Below, piece by piece: positions 1 to 9,600 of a stretch of DNA of 64,000 nt. Below the pieces are notes generated by a model that had not been told where the DNA came from, ran no database searches, and was given only the letters and a program-made list of their open reading frames with translations. The stretch is from Luteimicrobium album (GTDB lineage: Bacteria > Actinomycetota > Actinomycetes > Actinomycetales > Cellulomonadaceae): assembly GCF_030161555.1 (NCBI RefSeq), contig NZ_BSUK01000001.1, forward strand, positions 3,410,001 through 3,474,000, in the 5' to 3' direction. The number at the start of each line of letters is the position of its first letter. Position 1 is the first letter of the stretch. A program made the translations under genes and the position numbers.

Positions 1-319
1 AGTCGTTCCGCGCGAACCTCACGCCGGGGCAGGACGTCATGACCGCGTCCGGCATGCTGGGCCGCATCGTCGAGGTCGACGGCGACGAGATCACCATCGA
101 GTCGACCCCGGAACCCGTTCGCGCTGGGTGCGCGCCGCCATCGCGAAGGTCGTCGAACCGACGACCGCGACCGACGCGCCGGCCGTGACCGCCGGCGCCG
201 AGGCGGAGGGTGACGACGTCCTCGAGGTCCCCGACGACCTGTCCGGTCTGACCGACGACGGCTCGCTCAAGGACGAGAAGCGTCAGGACGACACCGGGAA
301 GGGCGACGGGGCCAAGTAG
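1..319 (+). CDS. yajC: Sec translocase accessory subunit YajC (5' truncated, one frameshift)
   Basis: C-terminal part of YajC, the small single-pass membrane protein that associates with SecDF. The window opens inside the gene, so the membrane helix is missing. The visible part carries the family core (TPGQDVMTASGMLGRIVEV, then DEITIES) and an acidic, charged tail ending in a TAG at 317-319. The core and the tail lie in different frames. Adding one C to the C4 run at 106-109 joins them as ...ESTPGTRSRWVRAAI..., the expected YajC reading. It lies 98 bp ahead of secD in the usual yajC-secD-secF order. The frameshift is probably a sequencing undercall, not a real mutation. Confidence 0.85.
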   Translation, partial: VVPREPHAGAGRHDRVRHAGPHRRGRRRRDHHRVDPGTRSRWVRAAIAKVVEPTTATDAPAVTAGAEAEGDDVLEVPDDLSGLTDDGSLKDEKRQDDTGKGDGAK

Positions 320-417
320 CCCGCCCGGAGCACCACCGGTCCGCGCCCCGCGCGGTCCCGCTCGACTCCCCGCCATCGACGTCGCCCCCGGCGGCGCGCA
401 CGAGAAGAGACACACCG

Positions 418-2483
418 TTGGCCACCACCAACCACGCGAAGTCCCACCCGGGCCGCGTCCTGCTGATCCTGCTGATCCTCGCCGCCGCGCTCTTCGGCAC
501 GATCGGCCTCGGCGCCGCCGTCTCCAACGCCTCGTGGGCGCCCAAGCTGGCGCTCGACCTCGAGGGCGGGACGCAGCTCACGCTCAAGGCGAGCACGACG
601 GACGGGTCGAAGGTCACCTCGGACTCGCTCGACCAGGCGATCGACGTGATCCGCAACCGCGTCGACTCGTCCGGCGTCTCCGAGGCGCAGATCAGCAAGC
701 AGGGTGACAAGCAGATCGTCGTGGCGCTGCCGGGCAACCCGTCGCAGGACACGATCGACCTGGTGAGCAAGTCCGCGCAGATGCGGATCCGGCCCGTCCT
801 CGTGATCGGCAGCCCGCTCACCGCGGCCCAGCAGACCGCGGCGGCCGCGACGCCCACGGAGACGAGCACCCCGGCCCCGACGTCCACGTCGACGCCGCAG
901 TCCACGCCCACCGCGACGAACAAGAACTCGGCGTACCAGGGCGCGGCCCAGGCGCACGTCGAGGACGCGCGCTTCGTCAAGGGCACCGCCAAGGTCGAGA
1001 ACGCGGCCGCGACGCCGAGCCCCACACCGACCCCGACGTCGACGTCGGACACGAGCGCGAGCAGCTCCGACTCGCTCGAGGGCGGTGACGGGCTCAGCTC
1101 GCTCTCGCAGATCACGGCCGCGGACCAGAAGAGGTACGACGACCTCGACTGCACGGACAAGAGCAACCTCAAGGGCGGCGGCGGGGACGCCGCCGACAAG
1201 GTGCTCGTCACCTGCGCGCAGGACGGCACGGCCAAGTACATCCTCGGCCCGGTCGAGATCGAGGGCACCGAGATCAAGAGCGCGACCTCGGGCCTGAACA
1301 CGAACTCCCAGGGCGTCACGACCAACGAGTGGGTCGTGAACATCAAGTTCACGTCCGACGGCGCCAAGAAGCAGACGGCGATGACCAAGCGTCTCGCCCA
1401 GCTCGACCAGGCCGGTCAGGCCCCGCGCAACCAGTTCGGCATGGTCCTCGACGGCCTCGTCATCGAGGCGCCGAGCGTCGACGCCCAGTACGCGAGCACC
1501 GGCATCACGGGCAACTCGTCGCAGATCTCGGGCAGCTTCACGCGCCAGAGCGCGGCGACCCTCGCCAACCAGCTCAACTTCGGCGCCCTGCCGCTCCAGT
1601 TCGAGGTCCAGAGCCAGGAGCAGATCTCCGCGACGCTCGGCTCGGAGCAGCTCCAGAAGGGTCTCCTCGCGGGCCTCATCGGCATGGTGCTCGTGGTCAT
1701 CTACTCGATGTTCCAGTACCGCATGCTCGGTCTGCTCACGATCGCCTCGCTCGTCGTCGCCGGCGTCCTGACGTACGGCGTGATCACGTTGCTGTCGTGG
1801 CGGATGGGCTATCGGCTGTCCCTGCCGGGTGTCGCGGGCCTGATCGTGGCCATCGGCTTCACAGCCGACTCGTTCATCGTCTACTTCGAACGCATCCGAG
1901 ACGAGCTACGTGACGGGAGACCGCTCGCAGGCGCCGTCGAGCGTGGCTGGGAGCGCGCGCGGCGGACGGTGCTCGCGGCCAAGACCGTCAACCTGATCTC
2001 CGCGATCGTGCTCTACTACCTCGCGGTCGGTGGCGTGCAGGGCTTCGCGTTCACTCTCGGACTCACCGTGATCATCGACGTCGTCGTGGTGTTCTGGTTC
2101 ACGCACCCGATGATGGAGCTGCTCGCCCGCGTCCCGTACTTCCGTGACGGGGCCAAGGGCTCCGGTCTGTCGCCCGCCACGTACCAGGTCCAGCGGGGCA
2201 TGCGCTACAAGGGCGCCGGCAAGTTCGAGACCGCCGGCGTCCCGGCGGACGCGCCACCCCCGAGTCGGGCGCCGACCTCTCCGAGGAGCCGGACGAGGGC
2301 GCGCTCGTGCCCGCCGGGCCCGACCGGAGCACGCGCGCCGCGAGCGAGCGTCCGGCCTCCGCACCGGCGACCGCGCCGGACGGCCGCCGCATGACGATCG
2401 CCGAGCGTCGCGCCGCCGAGCGCGCGGCCGCGGCCGGTACCGACGCCCCCACGACCGACTCGACGACCGAGGAGAACCGCTGA
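418..2483 (+). CDS. secD: Protein translocase subunit SecD (one frameshift near the C-terminus)
   Basis: SecD of the SecDF complex, which uses the proton gradient to help pull exported proteins through SecYEG. TTG start at 418 (MATTNHAK). A membrane helix lies at about residues 12-35, followed by the conserved LDLEGGTQL motif. Then come a long periplasmic part with a low-complexity Ser/Thr/Pro stretch (about 140-225) and five C-terminal helices with GFTADSFIVYFERIRDEL. As read, the frame runs to a stop at 2394 with a nonsense Arg/Pro tail. Adding one C to the C5 run at 2257-2261 gives an acidic tail (ESGADLSEEPDEGAL) ending at the TGA at 2481-2483, which overlaps the secF ATG. That corrected reading is preferred. 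Confidence 0.93.
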
Positions 2484-3571
2484 TGGCCGCCGGGAGCATG
2501 GCCCAGTGGGGCAACGACCTGTACACGGGTCGTCGCTCGTACAAGATCGTCCAGCGCCGCGCCCTGTGGTTCTGGATCACCGGTGCCCTCGTGGCGCTGT
2601 CCCTCCTGGTGCTCGGCACCAAGGGCTTCAACCTCGGCATCGACTTCGAGGGCGGCTCCGAGTTCACGATCACGAACATCGAGCACCCGTCCCAGGACAA
2701 GGCCACCGAGGCCGTGCAGTCGATCGCGCCGTCGGAGCAGCCCGAGGTCGTGAACCTGGGCAGCAACGGCCTGCAGGTGCGCACCGGCACCTTGAGCAAG
2801 GACGAGACCGACCAGGTCAAGGCCGCGCTGGCGAAGACCTTCGACGTCGACCCGTCGAAGGACGTCGGTGCCGAGTTCATCGGCCCGACCTGGGGCTCGG
2901 ACGTCTCGAAGAAGGCCGTCGAGGGCGTCATCGCGTTCGTCCTGCTCGTCGCGGCGTTCATGGCGATCTACTTCCGCAACTGGCGGATGTCCCTCGCCGC
3001 GATCATCGCGCTGATCGGCGACCTCGTGATCTCGGCCGGCGTGTACGCCGTCGTCGGGTGGGAGGTCACGCCGTCCACGGTGATCGGCTTCCTGACGATC
3101 CTCGGCTACTCGCTGTACGACAAGGTCGTGGTCTTCGACAAGGTCCGCGAGAACACCGCAGGCATCGTCGACCAGACGCGCGCCACGTACGCGGAGCGCG
3201 CGAACCTCGCCGTCAACCAGACGCTCGTCCGGTCGATCAACACGGGTGTCGTGGCGCTGCTGCCGGTCGGTGGCATCCTCTTCGTCGGTGGCTTCCTCCT
3301 CGGCGCGGGCACGCTGCGGGACATCGCGCTGTCGCTGTTCGTCGGTATCGCCGTGGGCACGGTCTCGTCGATCTTCCTCGCGACGCCGCTCGAGGTGACG
3401 CTGCGCGAGCGCGAGCCCGCGATCAAGGCGAACACCGCCAAGATCCTGGCCGCGCGGGCGCAGGCCGCCGCCCAGGGCGAGGACCCCGACCTCGTCGCGG
3501 CCGTCGGATCGGCCCAGCTCCAGCCCGGTGCGCACCAGGGCATCAAGGCGCAGCCGCGGCGGAAGCGTTGA
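2483..3571 (+). CDS. secF: Protein translocase subunit SecF
   Basis: SecF, membrane partner of SecD. The ATG at 2483 overlaps the corrected secD stop (TGATG), which fits translational coupling. The 362-residue protein has an N-terminal helix (about 30-50), the SecF signature LGIDFEGGSEF, a periplasmic domain, and five C-terminal helices including GYSLYDKVVVFDKVRENT. Longer in-frame readings upstream are antisense-like noise over secD and were not used. The next gene, apt, starts inside its stop codon. Confidence 0.95.
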   Translation: MAAGSMAQWGNDLYTGRRSYKIVQRRALWFWITGALVALSLLVLGTKGFNLGIDFEGGSEFTITNIEHPSQDKATEAVQSIAPSEQPEVVNLGSNGLQVRTGTLSKDETDQVKAALAKTFDVDPSKDVGAEFIGPTWGSDVSKKAVEGVIAFVLLVAAFMAIYFRNWRMSLAAIIALIGDLVISAGVYAVVGWEVTPSTVIGFLTILGYSLYDKVVVFDKVRENTAGIVDQTRATYAERANLAVNQTLVRSINTGVVALLPVGGILFVGGFLLGAGTLRDIALSLFVGIAVGTVSSIFLATPLEVTLREREPAIKANTAKILAARAQAAAQGEDPDLVAAVGSAQLQPGAHQGIKAQPRRKR

Positions 3572-4116
3572 CGGCGCCCGACCCTCGAGAGCCGGACGGG
3601 CTCGGCGCGCTCGTGCGCGCCGTGCCCGACTACCCGACCCCCGGCGTGACCTTCCGTGACATCACGCCGCTCCTCGCCGACGGCGCCGCGTTCAACGGCG
3701 CCGTCGCGTCGTTGGCCGACCTGGTCGCCCACCACGGCCCGGTCGACACGGTGACGGGGATGGAGGCGCGCGGCTTCGTGCTCGGCGCCGCCCTCGCGGT
3801 GCGGCTCGGGGTCGGCTTCGTGCCGCTGCGCAAGGCCGGCAAGCTGCCGCCGCCCGTCGAGTCCGTGACGTACGACCTCGAGTACGGGTCTGCGACCCTC
3901 GAGGTCCGGACGGGAACAGTCGCCCCCGGTTCGCGTGTTCTCATTGTCGACGACGTGCTCGCGACGGGCGGGACGGCCGCCGCGGCGGTGCGTCTGGTCG
4001 AAGCCTGCGGGGGCGACGTCGTCGGCGCCGCCTTCCTCCTCGAGCTCGACGGGCTCGGAGGGCGCGACGCCCTGTCGGGCCTGGTGGTGGACTCGCTGCT
4101 GACTGCCGGGTCGTAG
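3568..4116 (+). CDS. apt: Adenine phosphoribosyltransferase
   Basis: Converts adenine and PRPP to AMP in purine salvage; cytosolic. TTG start at 3568, overlapping the secF stop by 4 bp (TTGA). This gives 182 residues, normal for the family. Visible motifs are the N-terminal VPDYPTPGVTFRDITPLL segment and the PRPP loop VLIVDDVLATGGT at about residues 125-138. The secDF-apt-rel order is common in actinobacteria and links purine salvage with ppGpp synthesis, since both use purine nucleotides. The upstream frame stays open through secF, so the start rests on homology of the first residues and on the overlap. Confidence 0.93.
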   Translation: MTAPDPREPDGLGALVRAVPDYPTPGVTFRDITPLLADGAAFNGAVASLADLVAHHGPVDTVTGMEARGFVLGAALAVRLGVGFVPLRKAGKLPPPVESVTYDLEYGSATLEVRTGTVAPGSRVLIVDDVLATGGTAAAAVRLVEACGGDVVGAAFLLELDGLGGRDALSGLVVDSLLTAGS

Positions 4117-4119
4117 GAT
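4114..4119 (+). promoter_or_regulatory. Candidate -10 element for rel
   Basis: TAGGAT overlaps the apt stop codon, 69 bp before the rel ATG. It matches the actinobacterial TAnnnT -10 pattern seen before several genes here. No convincing -35 was found. The 70-nt leader that would follow is very GC-rich. Confidence 0.4.
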
Positions 4120-4188
4120 TGGTGGGCCCGGCGGCCCGGTGGCCGTCGGGCCGGCGAGCGAACCGGGGAGGTTCCGGACGGGAGGCGC

Positions 4189-6510
4189 ATGAGCAGCACG
4201 AGCCCCGACACGCGCGGAGCGCAGACGACGGACAACGAGTCGACGGGCGCCCGCGTACGGTCGCGCCTGGTCCGGTTCGGTTCCCGCGGGGGCGGTGGCG
4301 TCCCGGCGCTCGAGCCCCTGCTGCAATCGGTCCGCACCAACCACCCGCGCGCCGACGTCGGCGTGATCGAGCGTGCGTACGTCACGGCCGAGAAGGCGCA
4401 CCGCGGCCAGTTCCGCAAGAGCGGCGACCCGTACATCACGCATCCCGTCGCCGTCGCGACCATCCTCGCCGAGCTCGGCATGACGCCGTCGACCCTCGCG
4501 GCGGCGCTCCTCCACGACACCGTCGAGGACACCGACTACTCGCTGGACCAGCTCCGCGCCGACTACGGCGACGAGATCGCGATGCTCGTCGACGGCGTCA
4601 CCAAGCTCGACAAGGTGACGTACGGCGACGCCGCACAGGCCGAGACCGTCCGCAAGATGATCGTGGCGATGGCCCGTGACATCCGCGTCCTCGTCATCAA
4701 GCTCGCGGACCGCCTGCACAACGCGCGCACGTGGAAGTTCGTGCCGTCGTCGTCGGCCGAGCGCAAGGCCCGCGAGACGCTCGAGATCTACGCGCCCCTG
4801 GCGCACCGCCTCGGCATGAACACGATCAAGTGGGAGCTCGAGGACCTGTCGTTTTCGACGCTCTACCCCAAGGTGTACGAGGAGATCGTGCACCTGGTGG
4901 CGGAGCGGGCCCCGGCGCGCGAGGAGTACCTGGGCGTGGTCCGCGAGCAGATCAGCTCGGACCTGCGCAGCGCGAAGATCAAGGCCACGGTCACGGGCCG
5001 GCCGAAGCACTACTACTCGATCTACCAGAAGATGATCGTCCGCGGGCACGACTTCGCGGACATCTACGACCTCGTCGGCACGCGCGTCCTCGTCGAGACG
5101 GTGCGCGACTGCTACGCGGCGCTCGGAGCGCTGCACGCGCGGTGGAACCCGGTCCCGGGCCGGTTCAAGGACTACATCGCGATGCCGAAGTTCAACATGT
5201 ACCAGTCGTTGCACACGACGGTCATCGGGCCCGGCGGCAAGCCCGTGGAGATCCAGATCCGGACCCACGAGATGCACCGCCGGGCCGAGTACGGCGTCGC
5301 CGCGCACTGGAAGTACAAGGAGATGGGCAAGAGCTCGGACGGCGGCAAGGCCGCGTCCGAGAACACGGAGATGCAGTGGCTCCGGCAGCTCGTCGACTGG
5401 CAGAAGGAGACGGCCGACCCGACTGAGTTCCTGGACTCGCTGCGGTTCGAGATCGCCGGCTCCGAGGTCTACGTCTTCACGCCGAAGGGCGAGGTCCAGG
5501 CGCTGCCGTCGGGATCCACGCCGGTCGACTTCGCGTACTCGGTGCACACCGAGGTCGGGCACCGGACCATGGGTGCGCGCGTCAACGGCCGGCTCGTCCC
5601 GCTCGACTCGCAGCTCGACAACGGGGACGTCGTGGAGGTTCTGACGTCCAAGGCGGAGGGCGCCGGGCCGAGCCGTGACTGGCTCGCGTTCGTGAAGAGC
5701 CCGCGTGCTCGCAACAAGATCCGGCAGTGGTTCTCCAAGGAGCGCCGCGAGGAGGCTGTCGAGCACGGCAAGGACGCGATCGCGAAGGCGATGCGCAAGC
5801 AGAACCTCCCGATCCAGCGGCTGCTCTCGCACGAGTCGCTCGTCGTGCTCGCCTCCGAGATGCGCTATCCCGACGTCTCCGCGCTGTACGCGGCGGTCGG
5901 GGAGGGCCAGGTCTCCGCGGCGACGGTCGTGCAGCGGCTCGTGCACGCGCTCGGCGGTGAGGACGGCACTCAGGAGGACGTCGCCGAGGTGGCGCTTCCT
6001 GGGCACACCGCCCGGCGCGTGCGCACGGGAGACCCTGGCGTCGTCGTCAAGGGCGTCGAGGACGTGTGGGTCAAGCTCGCGAAGTGCTGCACCCCCGTCC
6101 CCGGGGACGAGATCGTCGGGTTCATCACGCGTGGCCAGGGCGTGAGCGTCCACCGCACCGACTGCGCCAACGTCGGCAGCCTCCGGTCGCAGCCGGAGCG
6201 CATGGTCGACGTCTCCTGGACGACCGGCTCGAACACGTTGTTCCTGGTGCAGATCCAGGTCGAGGCGCTCGACCGTTCGCGGCTGCTCTCGGACGTGACC
6301 CGCGTCCTGTCCGACAACCACGTGAACATCCTGTCGGCGACCGTCTCGACGTCGAACGACCGGGTCGCGCTCTCTCGGTTCGTCTTCGAGATGGCCGAGC
6401 CCGCGCATCTCGCGACCGTGCTGTCGGCGGTGCGCAAGGTCGACGGCGTGTTCGACGTCTACCGCATCACGGGAGCCCGCGCGGAGCAGACGCCGCAGCT
6501 CCCGGTCTGA
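4189..6510 (+). CDS. rel: Bifunctional (p)ppGpp synthetase/hydrolase Rel
   Basis: Makes and degrades the stringent-response alarmone (p)ppGpp. 773 residues, ATG at 4189 preceded by GGGAGG. Domain order: HD hydrolase with LLHDTVEDT at about 107-115 and the RLHNARTW region; synthetase with [20 protein letters not shown] near 325; TGS domain ([22 protein letters not shown], about 425-485); helical and zinc-finger region with [15 protein letters not shown]-terminal ACT domain (about 680-760). The RFKD form in the synthetase and the intact HD motif are the pattern of bifunctional Rel rather than RelA. The last 44 bp overlap the convergent gene at 6467-7084. Confidence 0.96.
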   Translation: MSSTSPDTRGAQTTDNESTGARVRSRLVRFGSRGGGGVPALEPLLQSVRTNHPRADVGVIERAYVTAEKAHRGQFRKSGDPYITHPVAVATILAELGMTPSTLAAALLHDTVEDTDYSLDQLRADYGDEIAMLVDGVTKLDKVTYGDAAQAETVRKMIVAMARDIRVLVIKLADRLHNARTWKFVPSSSAERKARETLEIYAPLAHRLGMNTIKWELEDLSFSTLYPKVYEEIVHLVAERAPAREEYLGVVREQISSDLRSAKIKATVTGRPKHYYSIYQKMIVRGHDFADIYDLVGTRVLVETVRDCYAALGALHARWNPVPGRFKDYIAMPKFNMYQSLHTTVIGPGGKPVEIQIRTHEMHRRAEYGVAAHWKYKEMGKSSDGGKAASENTEMQWLRQLVDWQKETADPTEFLDSLRFEIAGSEVYVFTPKGEVQALPSGSTPVDFAYSVHTEVGHRTMGARVNGRLVPLDSQLDNGDVVEVLTSKAEGAGPSRDWLAFVKSPRARNKIRQWFSKERREEAVEHGKDAIAKAMRKQNLPIQRLLSHESLVVLASEMRYPDVSALYAAVGEGQVSAATVVQRLVHALGGEDGTQEDVAEVALPGHTARRVRTGDPGVVVKGVEDVWVKLAKCCTPVPGDEIVGFITRGQGVSVHRTDCANVGSLRSQPERMVDVSWTTGSNTLFLVQIQVEALDRSRLLSDVTRVLSDNHVNILSATVSTSNDRVALSRFVFEMAEPAHLATVLSAVRKVDGVFDVYRITGARAEQTPQLPV

Positions 6511-7084
6511 CGGCCCGCTGGGCCTCGAACGCGTCGAGGACCTCGCGGATGCGGCTGCGCCCGTGCCAGCGTGCCCGGCGCTCCAGGGCCAGTCGGGCCG
6601 ACCGGACGTCGAAGCCCACCGCCGTGAGGTGCGCGAGCCAGGCCACCGCCGACGGGACGTCCGCGTCGCGCGCGACGTCCAGGCCCGTCCGCTGGACCGA
6701 GGTGACGCGCACCCCGCCGACGTCGACGACCTCGTTCGCGAGGAGCGTCGCCTGCACGACCCGCACGGCGGCGTCCGGCCACGGGCGGTGCATCCGGGCC
6801 TTGTGCAGCGCCGTGACGCGCCGTGGCGGCGGCCCGCCGCAGTGCACCCACGCGGCCGCCGTGCCACCGACGACCACCCGACCGTGCAGCACGGTCGCGA
6901 GGGCTCGCGCACGCACGGCCGGGCTCACCGGGACGGTCGCCCGGTGCGCGACGAGATTCCAGAGGGGGACGAGGGCGCCGTCCCGGCACAGGGCGCGCCA
7001 GGTCGCGACGCCGCCGACGTCGGCAGGGGAGAGGAGCTCGGGCAGCACGGGTCCAGCCTGGCCGAGCGTGCGCGGTGCGCGCAC
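6467..7084 (-). CDS. AbiEi-antitoxin-like protein without visible toxin partner
   Basis: 205-residue protein, GTG start at 7084; an alternative GTG lies about 11 codons in. The N-terminal half ([20 protein letters not shown], then [20 protein letters not shown]) resembles the winged-helix plus nucleotidyl-fold layout of AbiEi-type antitoxin-domain proteins that are scattered through actinobacterial genomes, often alone. The C-terminal half ([19 protein letters not shown]) resembles the helical segment that often precedes an endonuclease-like domain. No AbiEii nucleotidyltransferase gene adjoins it, so a functional toxin-antitoxin pair is not supported. It is convergent with rel and downstream of the DUF349 gene on the same strand. 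Function unknown. Confidence 0.6.
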   Translation of the reverse strand: MRAPRTLGQAGPVLPELLSPADVGGVATWRALCRDGALVPLWNLVAHRATVPVSPAVRARALATVLHGRVVVGGTAAAWVHCGGPPPRRVTALHKARMHRPWPDAAVRVVQATLLANEVVDVGGVRVTSVQRTGLDVARDADVPSAVAWLAHLTAVGFDVRSARLALERRARWHGRSRIREVLDAFEAQRAVRPGAAASAPRGLP

Positions 7085-7179
7085 GCTCGGCCGGAAGCCT
7101 GTGGACGACGGCGCGGCGCGGCGTCGGCCTTCGACGCCTGTGCCGCGAGCGGTCCGCCCGTCGGTGGTGGTCGGGCGCG

Positions 7180-8606
7180 TCAGCCCCGCGCGTCCTCCGC
7201 GGCACGGGAGACCTGCTCGAGCCAGGCACGCCGCGCGTCGAGGGCGGCCTCGAGCTCGGACGCCTTGCGGGCGTCACCCGACGACTGCGCGGCGGCGAGG
7301 TCGGCCTCGAGCCCGGAGATCGCGGTCTCCAGCTGGCTCAGGGCACCCTCGGCCCGGGCGCGCGTCTCCGGGTTGGAGCGGCGCCACTCGGCGTCCTCCG
7401 CGGAGCGGACCGCGTTCTCGACGGCGCGGAGCCGCCCCTCGACCCGCTGCACGTCGGCGCGCGGCACCTTGCCCGCCGCCTCCCAGCGGTCCTGGATGTC
7501 CCGGAGCACGGCCTTGGCGCGGGCGAGGTCGGTCACGGGGACGAGAGTCTCCGCCTCGGTGAGGATCTGTTCCTTCACCTCGAGGTTGGCCGCGTACTCG
7601 GCGTCGACGACGGCGTTCGCCTCGTCGCGCGCGTGGAAGAACGTGTCCTGTGCGGCGCGGAAGCGGGCCCAGAGCGCGTCGTCGTCCTTGCGGTTGGCGC
7701 GGCCCGCCGCCTTCCAGCGGGTCATGAGATCCCGGTACTGGGCCGCCGTGCCACCCCAGTCCGTGCTGCCGGCGAGCTGCTCCGCCTCGACGACGATGGC
7801 CTCCTTGGCGGCCCGGGCACCGGCGTTGCGCTGCTCGAGCTCGGCGAAGAAGTGCCGACGCGCCCGGTCGAAGGCGGTGCGGGCGTGGCTGAACCGCTTC
7901 CAGAGGGCGTCCTCGGAGGGGCGGTCGAGGCGGGGCCCGTCGTGCTGCGCCTTCTTCCACTCGTCGAGCAGCGCGCGCAGCTCCTCGCCGGCGGACTTCC
8001 ACTGGACCCGAGCGGGGTCGGTGGCGGCGAGCGCCTCGGCGCGCTCCACGATCTGCGTGCGTGCCTGGAGGGCCTCCTCCTTGGCGGCGGCGCGCTCGGT
8101 CTCGATGCGGGCGCGGTGCTCCTGCGCGACGCCGCGCGCCGACTCGAGGCGAGTGCGCAGCGAGTCGAGGTCGCCGACGGCGGCGGGCTCGGCGAGGTCC
8201 TCGGTGAGGTGCGTGAGCGTGGTGTCGATCTCGCGCACCGACAGGTCGGTCTGGGTCAGGCGCGCCTCGAAGAGGGCGACCTTCGCCTGGAGGTCGAGGT
8301 AGCGACGGACGTAGAGGGACAGCGCCTGCTCGTCGGGCACGCCGGGGAACTGGCCGACGACGCGCTCGCCGGACAGCTCGCGCACGTAGACGTTGCCGTC
8401 GCCGTCGACGCGGCCGAAGGTCGACGCCTCCGCGACGGCCTTCGCGTCGTCGGGCACGGGGATGGGGGCGACGTCGTGCGTGGTGGGGGCCGGCGCGGGC
8501 GCGGGTGCCGCCGAACCGGCGGGGGCGCGGGCCGTGGCGCCGGGCGTGGCACGGGGCGCGGCGTGGGACGCGGTGCGGGCGGGGTGCTCGGGGGCGTCTC
8601 GCTCAC
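7180..8606 (-). CDS. DUF349 repeat protein (one frameshift in the N-terminal linker)
   Basis: Mostly alpha-helical protein of about 475 residues built from repeated DUF349 units. Each unit has an aromatic-rich helix such as DEWKKAQHDGPRL, TRWKAAGRANRKDDDALWARF or QDRWEAAGKVPRADV. The DUF349 function is not established. Start choice: AAGGAG at 8615-8620 sits 7 nt before GTG 8606, which reads into a Pro-Arg repeat (PRPTPRPVPRP) typical of actinobacterial members. One extra C in the run at 8521-8525 (G5 on the plus strand) then joins it to the main frame (AGSAAPAPAPAPTTHDVAP). The uncorrected frame starts at a TTG at 8613 with no spacing to the ribosome site and has an unlikely N-terminus. Confidence 0.85.
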
Positions 8607-8725
8607 GACTCAACTCCTTCGATGGTGACCTGGCGTCCCGGTACGGGAGCCCGCGTCAACGACCGTCCGACCGGTGCCGGACCATTGACCCGACCACGCC
8701 GGCGCGGGGGCTGAGGCGTAGTCGT

Positions 8726-8778
8726 CTGCCAGTCTAGGCAGCCGTACCCGCCTCGACCCGGGCTAATTCGGGCCCGGG
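8726..8778. other. Two small inverted repeats between divergent genes
   Basis: The 217-bp gap between the divergent DUF349 and metallo-hydrolase genes holds CTGCC-N6-GGCAG (8726-8741) and CCCGGGC-N8-GCCCGGG (8757-8778). Neither has a T-tract, so terminator function is unlikely. Operator or chance are both possible in such GC-rich DNA. Confidence 0.3.
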
Positions 8779-8810
8779 AGCCGAACGTGTCATTACGATC
8801 CGGTCACGAC

Positions 8811-8823
8811 TACGCTCGGCGCC
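8811..8823 (+). promoter_or_regulatory. Leaderless-type -10 for the metallo-hydrolase
   Basis: TACGCT at 8811-8816, then 7 nt, then the ATG at 8824. This is the TAnnnT-7-ATG spacing of leaderless actinobacterial transcripts. No Shine-Dalgarno sequence precedes the ATG. Confidence 0.6.
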
Positions 8824-9531
8824 ATGCCTGATCCGACCGTCCGGACCGTCGTCTCACCGGTCTTCGGCGCCGCGTGCCACGTGGTCTCGGTGGGGCGCGA
8901 CGCCGTCGTCGTCGACCCGGGCGCGGGGGTGGCGGACGCCGTCCTCGCGCGGGTCGCCGAGCACGACCTGACCGTCCGGGCGGTGCTCGCGACCCACGGC
9001 CACCCGGACCACACGTGGGACGCGGGGCGGCTCTGCGTCGCGGTCGGCGTCCCGTTCGCGGTGCACGAGGCGGACGCGGTGGTCGCCACCGACGCCGAGG
9101 CCACGCTCGACGCCCTGGCGCGCTCCGACGCCGCCGCGGCGGGCGTCGGCGGCGCGCTGCGGGCGGCCGTCGCGGCCTCGGGCGCGGGCGCGTCGACGCC
9201 ACCGCCCGACGTCCTGCCCCTCGCGACGCCCGACGGCGAGGCGGTGCTCGAGCACGGTGCGTTGCGCGTCCGCGTCCTGCACGCGCCCGGGCACACGCCG
9301 GGCTCGGTGCTCTACCTGGTGGGCGGCGTCGTCCTCACCGGGGACGTCCTCTTCGCGGGGAGCGTCGGGCGGACGGACCTGCCGGGCGGCGACCCGGCGG
9401 CGATGGCGCGAACCCTGCGCGACGTCGTCGGGCAGCTCGACGCCGGGCTCACCGTGCTCCCCGGGCACGGCCCTGCGACGACGGTCGCGCGCGAGCTCGC
9501 CACGAACCCGTACCTGCGGCCCGCACCCTGA
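8824..9531 (+). CDS. MBL-fold metallo-hydrolase, glyoxalase II-like
   Basis: 235-residue metallo-beta-lactamase-fold hydrolase. The zinc motif THGHPDHTWDAG is at about residue 57, followed by the family's downstream HAPGHTPGSVLYL and GDVLFAGSVGRTDLPGG motifs and a final PGHGPATT histidine. This is the pattern of hydroxyacylglutathione hydrolase (glyoxalase II)-like enzymes. Actinobacteria generally use mycothiol rather than glutathione, so the natural thioester substrate cannot be named. The gene directly precedes hisS, an order often seen after rel in this group. Confidence 0.85.
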   Translation: MPDPTVRTVVSPVFGAACHVVSVGRDAVVVDPGAGVADAVLARVAEHDLTVRAVLATHGHPDHTWDAGRLCVAVGVPFAVHEADAVVATDAEATLDALARSDAAAAGVGGALRAAVAASGAGASTPPPDVLPLATPDGEAVLEHGALRVRVLHAPGHTPGSVLYLVGGVVLTGDVLFAGSVGRTDLPGGDPAAMARTLRDVVGQLDAGLTVLPGHGPATTVARELATNPYLRPAP

Positions 9532-9600
9532 GCCGACCGCGCCGGTCCGGCTGACGAGCCCGCGCGGGGAAGGGGGCTCGGATCTGGAAAGATCGGTGCC

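Noticed and set aside
3106-6912. 1268-codon open frame on the minus strand
   Set aside because: Antisense to secF, apt and rel; no ribosome site or family motif.
6467-7084. Functional AbiE toxin-antitoxin system
   Set aside because: No AbiEii-type nucleotidyltransferase gene adjoins it on either side.
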